Of a stretch of 64,000 bases of DNA, positions 17,953 to 26,994 are shown one piece after another; position 1 is the first letter of the stretch, and every line of letters starts with the position of its first letter. The notes under the pieces are model-generated. The model did not search any database and was not told where the DNA came from. It saw only the letters and a program-made list of their open reading frames with translations. This DNA is from Nocardia jejuensis NBRC 103114 (GTDB lineage: Bacteria; Actinomycetota; Actinomycetes; Mycobacteriales; Mycobacteriaceae): positions 62,001 through 126,000 of the forward strand of contig NZ_BDBU01000037.1 of NCBI RefSeq assembly GCF_001613145.1, written 5' to 3'. Made by a program: the position numbers and the translations under genes.

Positions 17953-20900
17953 GTGAGTTCGAGTTTCGACACCGTGCTGATCGCCAATCGCGGTGAGATC
18001 GCGTGCCGCATCATGCGCAGCGCCCGGGAGCTGGGACACAAGACCGTCGCGGTGTACTCCGAGGCGGATCTCGGTGCGGCACATGTGCGAATGGCCGATG
18101 CCGCGATCCTGCTCGGCCCCGGACCGGCGGCGCAGTCGTATCTGTGCGCCGACCGGGTGATCGACGCGGCACTGGCCAGCGGCGCCGGCGCGATCCATCC
18201 CGGGTACGGATTCCTGTCCGAGAACGCCGATTTCGCCACCGCCGTGGCGGACGCGGGGATCGCCTTCGTCGGCCCCACGCCCGAGCAACTGCGGGTCTTC
18301 GGCGACAAGCACACCGCGCGCGAGGCCGCCCGCGCGGTCGGCGTGCCCCTGGTTCCGGGCACCGGCATCCTGGATTCGGTCGAGCACGCCGTCGCCGAAG
18401 CCGAGGGCATCGGCTATCCCGTCATGGTGAAAGCCGTTGGCGGCGGCGGTGGTATCGGCATGCAGGCCTGTTTCGACGCCGCCGAACTACGTCGGGCCTA
18501 TGAGCGGGTCCAGCGGCTCGCGATCGCGAATTTCTCCTCGGCCGGTGTGTTCCTGGAGCGCTTCGTGGCCCGCGCCCGGCACGTGGAGGTGCAGCTGTTC
18601 GGCGACGGCCGGGGCCGGGTGGTCAGCCTGGGCACCCGCGATTGCTCACTGCAGCGCCGCAATCAGAAGGTGATCGAGGAGGCGCCCGCGCCCGGCCTGT
18701 CCGACGAGGTCGTCGCCCAATTGCTGGCCTCCTCGCGGGAACTGGCGCGCTCGGTCGGCTACCGCTCCGCGGGCACCGTCGAATTCGTCTACGACACCGA
18801 GCGCGGCGCGGCCTCGTTCCTCGAGGTGAATACCCGTCTGCAGGTGGAACATCCGGTGACCGAGGCGATCACCGGGGTGGATCTGGTGGCCTGGATGCTG
18901 CGGCTCGCGGGCGGTGACACCGGTCTGCTCGACCAGGTCCCCGACTCCGGGCCCGCGCTCACCGGCTGGGCGGTGGAAGCCCGCGTCTACGCCGAGGATC
19001 CCGGCCACGACCATCGCCCCAGCGCCGGATCGATCACCGAGACACGGTTTCCCGCCGAGGCTCGGGTGGACACCTGGATCGGCACCGGGACCGAGGTCAG
19101 CTCCCACTACGATCCGCTGCTGGCCAAGATCATCACCCACGGAACGACCCGCGACGAGGCGTTCGACCGCCTGAGTTCGGCGCTGAGCGAGACCCGCGTC
19201 TACGGCGTGCAGACGAATCTGCCTCAGCTGCGGGCCGCCTCGCTCGCGCCGGTGATCCGCGAGACCGCACACCACACCGGCACGCTCGCCGATCTGCCGT
19301 GGTCCAGCCGTCGCATCGATGTGCTCCGGGCCGGGACCATGACCACCGTGCAGGACCATCCGGGCCGAATCGGACTGTGGGAGGTGGGAATTCCGCCCTC
19401 CGGGCCGATGGACGATCTGTCCTTCACCCTGGCCAATACCGCCGTCGGCAACGATCCCGGCGCACCCGGGCTCGAATGCACGCTACAGGGCCCGCGCCTG
19501 CGCTTCGCCGGAGCCGCCCTCGTGTGCGTCACGGGCGCGCCCACCCTGCTCACCCTGGACGGTGAACCGGCGCCGATGTGGGAACCGGTCCCCGTCGAGG
19601 CGGGAGCCGTGCTCGATATCGGCGCGCCGTCGGACGCCGGGCTGCGCACCTACCTGGCGATCCGCGGCGGCATCGACGCCCCGCTGTATCACGGCAGCGC
19701 ATCCACTTTCGCGCTCGGCGGATTCGGCGGCGTCACCGGCAAGGCCGTGGCCGACGGCGACGTGCTCGGCATCGCCGCCACCGAACCCGTCCGCGCGCCC
19801 GAACCCGTTCCCCCGCAGCACCGTCCGCTCTTCACCCACGAGTGGCAGCTCGCGGTGGGCGAGGGTCCGCAGACCGCGCCCGCCTATTTCACCGACGCCG
19901 ATATGACGCGGTTCTACGCGCATTCGTGGCGGGTGGGCGCGCACGCCAATCGCACCGGTATCCGACTGGAGGGCCCGAAACCCGACTGGTCGCGCGCCGA
20001 CGGCGGCGAGGCGGGCCTGCATCCGTCCAACCTGCACGACAACCCGTACAGCGTTGGCGCATTGAATGTCTCGGGCGACACCCCGATCCTGCTCGGCCCG
20101 GACGGCCCCAGTCTCGGCGGCTTCGCCTGCCCGCTCACCGTGGTGTCCGCACACCGCTGGAAGCTCGGCCAGCTGCGGCCCGGTGACTCGATCTCGTTCC
20201 TGCCCATCGGCGACGACACGGCCACCGCACTGCGCGCCTCGACCGCCACTCGGGCCACGGGCCTGCTCACCCACGAGGGTGCGGCCCTGCGGGACCGGGG
20301 CATCCTGGGTGGCCGCGCGCCGGACGCCGAGCGCCCGTCGGTGACCTATCTGCGCGGCGGCGACGACAATATCCTCGTCGAATACGGTGAGCGCGAGCTC
20401 GATCTCGGCCTGCGGATGCGGGTGCACGCCCTGGCCCGGGCGCTCGCCTCGGCCGCCCCGTCCGGCATCCTCGACGTGACGCCCGGCGTGCGGTCGCTGC
20501 ACCTGCACTTCGATCCCGATGTGCTGCCGCAGTATCGGCTGCTGGGGGTCCTCGCCGAGCTGGAGGAACAGTTGCCCGCCACCGGGGATCTGGTGGTTCC
20601 GAGCCGGACCATCCGATTGCCGCTCTCCTTCGACGATCCCTCGATCGCGGAGGCCATCGACCGCTACCGCAACGGTATTCGCGACACCGCGCCGTGGCTG
20701 CCGTCCAATACCGAGTTCATCCGGCGGATCAACGGTCTCGACAGCGTCGAGGACGTGCGCCGGACGGTATTCGACGCCGAGTACCTGGTGCTCGGCCTCG
20801 GAGACGTGTATCTCGGTGCGCCGCTGGCGGTTCCGCTCGATCCCCGGCACCGCCTGGTGACCACCAAGTACAACCCGGCCCGCACCTGGACCCCCTCGGA

Positions 20901-21564
20901 CGCGGTCGGCATCGGCGGCAAGTATCTGTGCGTCTACGGAATGGCCTCTCCCGGTGGTTATCAGCTGATCGGCCGGACCATTCCGATCTGGTCGAGCTAC
21001 CGCCAGTCCGCGCCCTTCGAAGCCGGAACCCCGTGGCTGTTCCGGTTCTTCGACCGCATCGTGTGGGAGCCGGTGAGCGCGGAGCAGCTGCTCGAGCATC
21101 GCGCCGCCGCGCGGGCCGGGCGCTACGACGCCGATATCAGCGAGGGCGTGTTCGCGCTCGCCGATCATCTGACCATGCTCCGCGACAACGCCGAATCCAT
21201 CGCCGACTTCGAGTCTCGGCAGGCGCGGGCCTTCGCCGAGGAGAAACGGGCCTGGCAGGCGGCGGGTGAATTCGACCGCACCGTGGTCGAACCGGTTCCG
21301 GTGGAACCGCACGCGGATCTGCTCGCCGACCTGCCGCCCGGCGCCGCCGTCGTCACCGCGCCGATGGTCGGCAACGTCTGGCGGGTCGACATCACTCCCG
21401 GACATCGGATCGACGCGGGTGATCCCGTCGCGGTGCTCGAGGCGATGAAACTCGAACTGCCCGTTCCCAGTCCGGCCGCCGGCACCGTGCTGCGGGTCTT
21501 CGCCGCGCCCGGCGCCAAGGTGGAACCGGGAACCCCTCTCGCTGTGATCGGAGTCGACGAATGA
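17953..21564 (+). CDS. uca: Urea carboxylase (biotin-dependent)
   Basis: A 1203-aa enzyme that carboxylates urea to allophanate using ATP and bicarbonate. Domains in order: biotin carboxylase (residues ~1-450; LIANRGEIACRI, GGGGGIGMQ glycine loop), carboxyltransferase parts of the KipA type (~455-760) and KipI type (~795-1010), then a C-terminal biotinyl domain with AMK, biotinylated Lys about residue 1166. Length is typical. GTG start with CAGGAG ribosome site. Its stop overlaps the allophanate hydrolase start (ATGA). Together the pair converts urea to ammonia and CO2 without nickel. The usual accessory genes (urea-carboxylase-associated proteins, permease) are not adjacent. Confidence 0.97.
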   Translation: MSSSFDTVLIANRGEIACRIMRSARELGHKTVAVYSEADLGAAHVRMADAAILLGPGPAAQSYLCADRVIDAALASGAGAIHPGYGFLSENADFATAVADAGIAFVGPTPEQLRVFGDKHTAREAARAVGVPLVPGTGILDSVEHAVAEAEGIGYPVMVKAVGGGGGIGMQACFDAAELRRAYERVQRLAIANFSSAGVFLERFVARARHVEVQLFGDGRGRVVSLGTRDCSLQRRNQKVIEEAPAPGLSDEVVAQLLASSRELARSVGYRSAGTVEFVYDTERGAASFLEVNTRLQVEHPVTEAITGVDLVAWMLRLAGGDTGLLDQVPDSGPALTGWAVEARVYAEDPGHDHRPSAGSITETRFPAEARVDTWIGTGTEVSSHYDPLLAKIITHGTTRDEAFDRLSSALSETRVYGVQTNLPQLRAASLAPVIRETAHHTGTLADLPWSSRRIDVLRAGTMTTVQDHPGRIGLWEVGIPPSGPMDDLSFTLANTAVGNDPGAPGLECTLQGPRLRFAGAALVCVTGAPTLLTLDGEPAPMWEPVPVEAGAVLDIGAPSDAGLRTYLAIRGGIDAPLYHGSASTFALGGFGGVTGKAVADGDVLGIAATEPVRAPEPVPPQHRPLFTHEWQLAVGEGPQTAPAYFTDADMTRFYAHSWRVGAHANRTGIRLEGPKPDWSRADGGEAGLHPSNLHDNPYSVGALNVSGDTPILLGPDGPSLGGFACPLTVVSAHRWKLGQLRPGDSISFLPIGDDTATALRASTATRATGLLTHEGAALRDRGILGGRAPDAERPSVTYLRGGDDNILVEYGERELDLGLRMRVHALARALASAAPSGILDVTPGVRSLHLHFDPDVLPQYRLLGVLAELEEQLPATGDLVVPSRTIRLPLSFDDPSIAEAIDRYRNGIRDTAPWLPSNTEFIRRINGLDSVEDVRRTVFDAEYLVLGLGDVYLGAPLAVPLDPRHRLVTTKYNPARTWTPSDAVGIGGKYLCVYGMASPGGYQLIGRTIPIWSSYRQSAPFEAGTPWLFRFFDRIVWEPVSAEQLLEHRAAARAGRYDADISEGVFALADHLTMLRDNAESIADFESRQARAFAEEKRAWQAAGEFDRTVVEPVPVEPHADLLADLPPGAAVVTAPMVGNVWRVDITPGHRIDAGDPVAVLEAMKLELPVPSPAAGTVLRVFAAPGAKVEPGTPLAVIGVDE

Positions 21565-23291
21565 ACGCCCATCAGCCTGACGCCACCACGCGGTTGTCAC
21601 CGACCGCGCGCGTCGCGGCCGCCTACTCGCGCATCGCGGAGACCGATCGGCCCGAGGTGTGGATCACCCTGCGCGCCGAGGCGGACGTGCGCACCGAGGC
21701 CCTCGCGCTCGAGGACCGGCTCGCCGCGGGCGAGGTGCTGCCCCTGGCCGGACTGCTCGTGGCCGTCAAGGACAACACCGATGTGGCGGGGCTGCCCACC
21801 ACGGCGGGGTGCCCCGAATTCGCCTACACCCCTGCCGATACCGCCTCGGCGGTGCGGCGACTGGTCACCGCGGGCGCACTCGTGCTGGGCAAGACCAACC
21901 TCGACCAGTTCGCCACCGGGTTGGTCGGGACGCGCAGCCCGTACGGCGCGGTGCGCAACGCCGCACACCCGGAGTTGATCTCGGGAGGCTCCAGTTCCGG
22001 TTCGGCGGTGGCGGTGGCGCTCGGCATCGCCGATGTCGGAATCGGCACGGACACAGCGGGTTCGGGGCGGGTGCCCGCCGCGTTCAACGGGATCGTCGGG
22101 ATCAAGGCCACGCTCGGCGTCATTCCGGTGCACGGGGTGGTGCCCGCGTGCGCGGACTACGACGCGCTGACCGTCTTCGCGGCCACCCTGGATCTCGCCA
22201 CCCGGGCCGCCGCCGTCATGGCGGGCCCCGAACCCCGCGACCCGCGCAGCCGAACCTGGCCGTCGGATGTCCCGCTGGCCGCGCCGCAGGTCCCGCGCCT
22301 CGCCGTTCCGGCGCCGTCGAACCTCGCTCCGCTGAGCGAGGCGTACCGAGAGGCGTTCGACCGCACGGTGGCCGCGGCCCTGGACGCGGGCTGCAAGGTC
22401 GAGCCGGTCGATATCGCGCCGCTGCTCGAGGCGGCACTGCTGCTCTACGACGGCGCGATCGTCGCCGAACGGCATGCCGCGGTCGGACAGTTTCTCGAAA
22501 CCCGCCCTGCCGGAGCGGATCCCATCGTCGCGGCAATCATCGCGGCGGCCGCGAACACCACCGGTCCGGCCTTCGCCGCCGATCTGGACATCCTGGCCCG
22601 CGCCCGGGTCGCGGCGGCGACACTGCTCGAACCCTTCGACGCACTGCTGCTGCCGACCACCACCGAACACCCGAGCCTCGCCGCCGTCGAGGCCGATCCG
22701 ATGGGGATCAACCGCCGCCTCGGCACGTATACCAACTTCTGCAATCTGCTCGATCTGGCGGCGGTGGCGATCCCCGGCTCGCGCACCGATACCGGCGAAC
22801 CGTTCGGCGTGATGCTCGTCGTGCCCGCCTTCGCCGATCAGGTCGCCGTCGATATCGCCGCGAGACTCGGCAACGACTCCCCCGCACCGCTTCTGGTCGA
22901 TCGCGGCGTGCACCTGGCGGTCTTCGGCGCACACCTGCGCGGCCAGCCCCTGCACTGGCAACTGGAGGAACTGGGAGCGCGTTTCGCCGGCACGGTCCGG
23001 ACCACCGACGCCTACCGCCTCACCGCGCTGGCCACCACGCCGCTCAAACCCGGTCTGGTGCGCACGAATCCGGGCCAGGGCGCGCCCATCACCGGAGAGC
23101 TGTTCCTGGTCTCCGAGGCCGGACTGGGTCGCTTCCTCGCTGCCCTGCCGGCTCCGATGGCGCTGACCGGCATCGAACTGGAGGACGGGCGCTCGGTGGT
23201 CGGATTCACCGCCACCCATGACGCCACCGGAACCGCCGCGGACATCACCGGACACGGCGGGTGGATCGCGTATCTGAGCAGCATTCGCTGA
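21561..23291 (+). CDS. atzF: Allophanate hydrolase
   Basis: A 576-aa amidase-signature enzyme that hydrolyses allophanate to ammonia and CO2. Residues of the Ser-cisSer-Lys triad are visible: Lys in LVAVKDNTDVAG, the Gly/Ser loop GGSSSGSAVAVA and the nucleophile region GTDTAGSGRVPAAFNG. The C-terminal ~130 residues (from about LAVFGAHLRG) form the extra domain specific to allophanate hydrolases. Overlaps the urea carboxylase stop (ATGA). It converges with the amine oxidase gene, 11 nt separating the two stops. Confidence 0.96.
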   Translation: MNAHQPDATTRLSPTARVAAAYSRIAETDRPEVWITLRAEADVRTEALALEDRLAAGEVLPLAGLLVAVKDNTDVAGLPTTAGCPEFAYTPADTASAVRRLVTAGALVLGKTNLDQFATGLVGTRSPYGAVRNAAHPELISGGSSSGSAVAVALGIADVGIGTDTAGSGRVPAAFNGIVGIKATLGVIPVHGVVPACADYDALTVFAATLDLATRAAAVMAGPEPRDPRSRTWPSDVPLAAPQVPRLAVPAPSNLAPLSEAYREAFDRTVAAALDAGCKVEPVDIAPLLEAALLLYDGAIVAERHAAVGQFLETRPAGADPIVAAIIAAAANTTGPAFAADLDILARARVAAATLLEPFDALLLPTTTEHPSLAAVEADPMGINRRLGTYTNFCNLLDLAAVAIPGSRTDTGEPFGVMLVVPAFADQVAVDIAARLGNDSPAPLLVDRGVHLAVFGAHLRGQPLHWQLEELGARFAGTVRTTDAYRLTALATTPLKPGLVRTNPGQGAPITGELFLVSEAGLGRFLAALPAPMALTGIELEDGRSVVGFTATHDATGTAADITGHGGWIAYLSSIR

Positions 23292-23302
23292 CTCGCGTCG
23301 CG

Positions 23303-24784
23303 CTACACCACCAGGATTTCCGCGGCGGCGCGTTCACCGCTGCGGATCGCGCCGTCCATGTACCCCTGCCAGAAGTCGGCGGTTTCCGTTCCGGCCCAGT
23401 GGATTCCGCCGACGGGCTCGCGCAGTGACGGTCCGAAACGGGTGAGGATCCCGGGGCGCGTGGTGGCGGTCGGCCCACCCCAGGACCACGGGTCGTCGTC
23501 CCACTTCTTGAATCCGTGATCCACCAGCCGGGTGCGCGCCTCGGGCCCGAAGTAGCGCACGAAGCTGTCCAGGCACCGGTCCACGAAGTCCTGATCGGGG
23601 ACCGGGTCCAGCGCCGCCATGGCATCGGCGGAGATGAAGCCCATCAGGACCGCGTGTCCACCGCCGTAACTCTCGTAGGTGACGTCGATCGGCGTGCCGT
23701 CACCGATGACCTGACCGGACAGTCCGTTGTCGCGCCAGAACGGCCGATCGTAGATCGCCAGGAATTTGGCGATGCGGCCCATGGTGTAGCCGCGACAGAG
23801 TTCGGTGCGGTCGGCGGGCAGTCCCGGTCGATAGTCGATGCGATCGCTGATGGCGGGCGACATCGCCACGATCACCTTGTCCGCGGTGAAAGTGCCACGG
23901 GCGCTTGCTACTTCCAGCGCACCGCCCGGCAGCTGCGAAATCGATCGCACAGCGGCCCCGTACACCATGGCTTCGTCCATCGTCGCCGCCATGCGCAGCG
24001 GGACCAGCGCCGCACCGCCGTCGAAGAACCGTTCCTGCGCACCGCCTTCCACACTCAGCAGCCGCTCGAACGAACCCGGATTCCGCTCGTTTCCGGCCGA
24101 GGCGAAGTAGTTCATCATGAACAGCGCGGACAACTCGTGTGGTCGCACCGACAGCGGCGCGGATTCGGCCAGCGCCAGGAACAGCCGCCCCTCGTAGGTA
24201 CGGGCGTGCGAATCGATCCAGTCCTGCCAGGTGATCGAATCCAGATACGCCGCATCGCGGTGCCGCCACGGCTCACCCACCGGGAAACCCACGGCGGTGA
24301 GGTCGATTTCGGCCAGGGCCGCGGCTGTTTCCGCGGTACCCGGCAGCACGGGCAACGGCACGGCGGCCGGAACCCGGTGCGCCACATCCTCGATCCAGAA
24401 CACCGATTCGCCCTGGTTGTAGGTCGGTAGCGTGGTCACCCCGTATTCGGTTGCCAGCGCGGCGATCCGGTCCTGGGTGGGCCCCAGGAATTCCGCGCCG
24501 CCGTCCACGCTCACCCCGCCGAGCGTGCTCACATTGTGGACGCGGCCACCGGCCCGCTCCCGCGCCTCCAGCACCAGCACCCGCCGTCCGGCCGACCGCA
24601 GCGCCTTGGCCGCGGCCAGCCCCGACATCCCGCCACCCACCACGATCACATCGGCATCGCGCACCGCCGCGGGTGCGCGCCGCATCGGCGCGGCCCCCGC
24701 GAGCCCGGCCGCACCGAGGGCCGTTCCCGCCACGGCCCCCAGCACGGCTCCTCGTAACAGCGTCCTGCGATCGATCTCGTTCAT
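23303..24784 (-). CDS. Tat-exported flavin monoamine oxidase
   Basis: A 493-aa FAD amine oxidase. The N-terminus has a twin-arginine motif (DRRTLLRGAVLG) followed by a hydrophobic Ala/Gly run, so it is folded and exported with FAD bound. The dinucleotide site is IVVGGGMSGLAAA, followed by ARERAGGR; the C-terminal FAD motif is HWAGTETADFWQGYMDGA. I prefer the second ATG because the GAAGGG ribosome site would touch the first. Substrate amine unknown. Released ammonia could feed the same nitrogen pool as the neighbouring urea pathway (inference). Confidence 0.9.
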   Translation of the reverse strand: MNEIDRRTLLRGAVLGAVAGTALGAAGLAGAAPMRRAPAAVRDADVIVVGGGMSGLAAAKALRSAGRRVLVLEARERAGGRVHNVSTLGGVSVDGGAEFLGPTQDRIAALATEYGVTTLPTYNQGESVFWIEDVAHRVPAAVPLPVLPGTAETAAALAEIDLTAVGFPVGEPWRHRDAAYLDSITWQDWIDSHARTYEGRLFLALAESAPLSVRPHELSALFMMNYFASAGNERNPGSFERLLSVEGGAQERFFDGGAALVPLRMAATMDEAMVYGAAVRSISQLPGGALEVASARGTFTADKVIVAMSPAISDRIDYRPGLPADRTELCRGYTMGRIAKFLAIYDRPFWRDNGLSGQVIGDGTPIDVTYESYGGGHAVLMGFISADAMAALDPVPDQDFVDRCLDSFVRYFGPEARTRLVDHGFKKWDDDPWSWGGPTATTRPGILTRFGPSLREPVGGIHWAGTETADFWQGYMDGAIRSGERAAAEILVV

Positions 24785-25133
24785 GCGCATCCCTTCAGCA
24801 TCGTTACCAACCCACCCCCATACTGGTCAATCGTCCAGTTACGTCCGTTTCCCGCGCGTGAACACTGCGCAAATCCCGGGTCGGCAGGTCCGGTGAACCG
24901 CATCGGGGATGACCGCACACCCGAATCGGCAGGCCGGGCATGCGGTCCACCCAAACCCCGATAAACCTCTGATATCAGACAGGTCTGATCTTGGCCGTTT
25001 TTCGGTGATCCCACCCGAATCATGGTCACAATGATGAAAAGCCTCTTGATCGTTCCGTGCTCGTCGCGACGCGATGGTTCCTCACCCGCTTCGGGCGACC
25101 GGCTGGGTGAGGCAATACAGAGAGGTCGGATCC
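24785..25133. other. Divergent intergenic region with small palindromes
   Basis: The 349 nt between the amine oxidase and the L,D-transpeptidase hold no supported gene. Visible elements are ACTGG/CCAGT near the oxidase, CTGATATCAG, and the leader hairpin listed separately. Confidence 0.5.
25080..25112 (+). promoter_or_regulatory. Leader hairpin of L,D-transpeptidase gene
   Basis: Stem CCTCACCC / GGGTGAGG with a structured GC-rich loop, ending about 8 nt before the ribosome site. It may be a 5'-UTR regulatory element or an mRNA-stabilising stem; it does not match a riboswitch I can name. Confidence 0.4.
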
Positions 25134-25649
25134 ATGATTGGTAACCGTTTTCTCCACTCCACCGCACACTCGCTGGCCCTGGCGGCCGTCGCCGCGGCGG
25201 CACTCGCACTGGCAGCACCCGCGCAGGCGGATCCACTGTGGCCGGGCGGCCCGGACATTCCCGGTGTCGCGCCGCTGATTCCGAGCCCGCCCGCACCCGT
25301 CACGGCCCCCTGTTCGGATCAGGCCCGGGGCTGCATGCGCCTCTCGACCAACGAGGCCTGGCTGATGGACAACGGCAAGGTCACCTACGGTCCGACGCCG
25401 ATCTCGCACGGGCGGCCCGGCTACGAGACGCCTCCGGGCGTGTTCCGGGTCGCCTTCAAGCGTGAGGACCACTGGAGCACTCTGCACAATGTGCCGATGA
25501 AGTGGGCCGTGTTCTTCAACGGCGACATCGCGACCCATATCGGACCGATCGAGGAGCAGTCGCACGGCTGCATCCGGATGACACCCGAGGGCGCGGAGAA
25601 CTACTTCAACTATCTCGAGCCCGGCGACATCATCGAGGTCGTCAACTAG
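25134..25649 (+). CDS. Secreted L,D-transpeptidase (YkuD fold)
   Basis: A 171-aa exported protein: signal peptide to APAQA (about residue 32), short Pro-rich linker, then a minimal YkuD catalytic domain with the signature SHGCIRMT (His, catalytic Cys, Arg). L,D-transpeptidases form 3-3 peptidoglycan cross-links or anchor proteins. It lacks the Ig-like domains of the long mycobacterial enzymes. Start chosen at the ATG after an AGAGAGG ribosome site. It converges with trpF, 3 nt apart, with no hairpin between. Confidence 0.9.
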   Translation: MIGNRFLHSTAHSLALAAVAAAALALAAPAQADPLWPGGPDIPGVAPLIPSPPAPVTAPCSDQARGCMRLSTNEAWLMDNGKVTYGPTPISHGRPGYETPPGVFRVAFKREDHWSTLHNVPMKWAVFFNGDIATHIGPIEEQSHGCIRMTPEGAENYFNYLEPGDIIEVVN

Positions 25650-25652
25650 CCG

Positions 25653-26264
25653 CTAGTGCGAGTCGCCTCGCGCCGACCGCACGAAGGCCCGGATGAGGTC
25701 GGGTGACTTGACGCCGCGGGCACTCTCCACACCGCTGGAGACGTCCACGCCCCAGGCGCCGGTCACCTCGACCGCCTGCCGGACATTGCCGGGATGCAGT
25801 CCGCCGGCCAGCAGCCACCGCCCTTCGGGCGTCGCAAAATCGGGTGCGCCCCAGTTCCACGGCTTGCCCGAGCCGGGTTCCGGCGCGTCGAGCAGCAGCA
25901 GGTCCTCCCCCAGCTCACCGGTGCGAGCCGGGGGCGGGACCGAGGCGGTAGCCCGGATCAGGGTCCGCCCGGGCGCGCGCAAGGCCTCGTAGTATTCGAT
26001 GCCCTCGTCCCCGTGCAGTTGCACGGCGCTGATTTCAGCGGCCTCGGTCAGCGCGCGGACCTCCTCGATCGACTGACCGCGGAACACACCGACGGTCAGC
26101 ACGTGCGCGGGCACGCGCGCCGCGAGCCGCCGAGCGACCTGCGCATCCACCACCCGCGGACTGGGCGCGAAAACGAACCCCACCGCGTCGGCCCGCGCCT
26201 CCACCGCGACATCCACGTCCGCCTCGGTCCGCAGCCCGCAGATCTTCACAAACAGATCGCTCAT
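25653..26264 (-). CDS. trpF: Phosphoribosylanthranilate isomerase (TrpF)
   Basis: A 203-aa (beta/alpha)8 enzyme of tryptophan synthesis, converting phosphoribosyl-anthranilate to CdRP. Hallmarks are FVKICGLRTE (general base Cys), VQLHGDE, LAGGLHPGNV and GVDVSSGVES. Length is normal. No other trp gene is nearby. Many actinomycetes have no trpF because the dual-function PriA does both His and Trp isomerisations, so a stand-alone copy is noteworthy. An upstream in-frame TTG would add four residues; the ATG is preferred. Confidence 0.93.
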   Translation of the reverse strand: MSDLFVKICGLRTEADVDVAVEARADAVGFVFAPSPRVVDAQVARRLAARVPAHVLTVGVFRGQSIEEVRALTEAAEISAVQLHGDEGIEYYEALRAPGRTLIRATASVPPPARTGELGEDLLLLDAPEPGSGKPWNWGAPDFATPEGRWLLAGGLHPGNVRQAVEVTGAWGVDVSSGVESARGVKSPDLIRAFVRSARGDSH

Positions 26265-26360
26265 CCGCCCAGTCAATCAAAACCGTCCGCCGACGCCGCA
26301 GGACGGGCCACCGCGACCGGGTGTACCGGACCTGCGGCAGCACCGGCCGGTCCGGAGCGT

Positions 26361-26666
26361 TCAGCCGAGTGGGTCGGCGACCGATCGCACGGCCTCCCAC
26401 TCGTTCGGATGGCCGTGCGCGGCCGGGTCGTAGAGCACCACGAACCAGAACCGCTGGGGCGAGGACAGCGGGAACGGTCCCACCGCGAGCTCCTCGGAGG
26501 TGTAGTGGTCGCTGCTCATGGTGCGGACCCACTTGGCGGTCCCGCCCTGGCTGTCGATCCACTTCTGATACACCGCGCGCGACGGCTTGGCCGCCATGAT
26601 CACCGACAGCAGCGGCAACTCCTCGAGCTCGCCGGTGGTCGATACGAACCGCAGTCCGTCGCTCAC
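26361..26666 (-). CDS. Small hypothetical protein (101 aa)
   Basis: A 101-aa cytoplasmic protein without a recognised domain; central aromatic stretch QRFWFVVLYDPAAHG. The GTG start is supported by a CGGAGGA ribosome site 8 nt upstream. It runs toward trpF, 96 nt apart, and might be co-transcribed. The composition and codon use look like a genuine gene. Function unknown. Confidence 0.7.
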   Translation of the reverse strand: MSDGLRFVSTTGELEELPLLSVIMAAKPSRAVYQKWIDSQGGTAKWVRTMSSDHYTSEELAVGPFPLSSPQRFWFVVLYDPAAHGHPNEWEAVRSVADPLG

Positions 26667-26994
26667 AGATTGGTCCTCCGTTCGGTCGGTCGGATCAGCT
26701 CACCAAGGCGGGACTCCCGGGTCAAGACACGGAGCGGACATGCCGGGCCCGCGAACGCGGCATCGAGTCGCTCGCGGCGCCATCGACAACTTCTTGCCAT
26801 ATCGCACCCGGCCCACCAAAAGTGGGGGCTTTCGCCTGCGAGCGGCCTATCGGGGCTGCTACGGCGTTCGCTTGCGCATTTGCGCCACAGAACAATTCGG
26901 GCGATGCCGGTATACGATGCGCTCCCATAGGCAATGTGCCCTGTGCGGGAAACACCCTCCGCCCGTATCCGCCGTTGAGAAATCAGGGGGAAAA
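26667..26994. other. Divergent intergenic region, no gene seen
   Basis: 328 nt between the 101-aa gene and the LuxR-type regulator. Contains a short CCCAC/GTGGG hairpin and a GGTATACGATG stretch that could be part of a promoter; no convincing reading frame. Confidence 0.45.

Noticed and set aside
19483..21600. A ~700-codon minus-strand open frame opposite urea carboxylase
   Set aside because: It is a shadow of the urea carboxylase gene, with low-complexity composition and no domain.
26822..26850. Short CCCAC/GTGGG hairpin as a terminator
   Set aside because: Only five base pairs and not positioned after any gene; left as part of the intergenic region.
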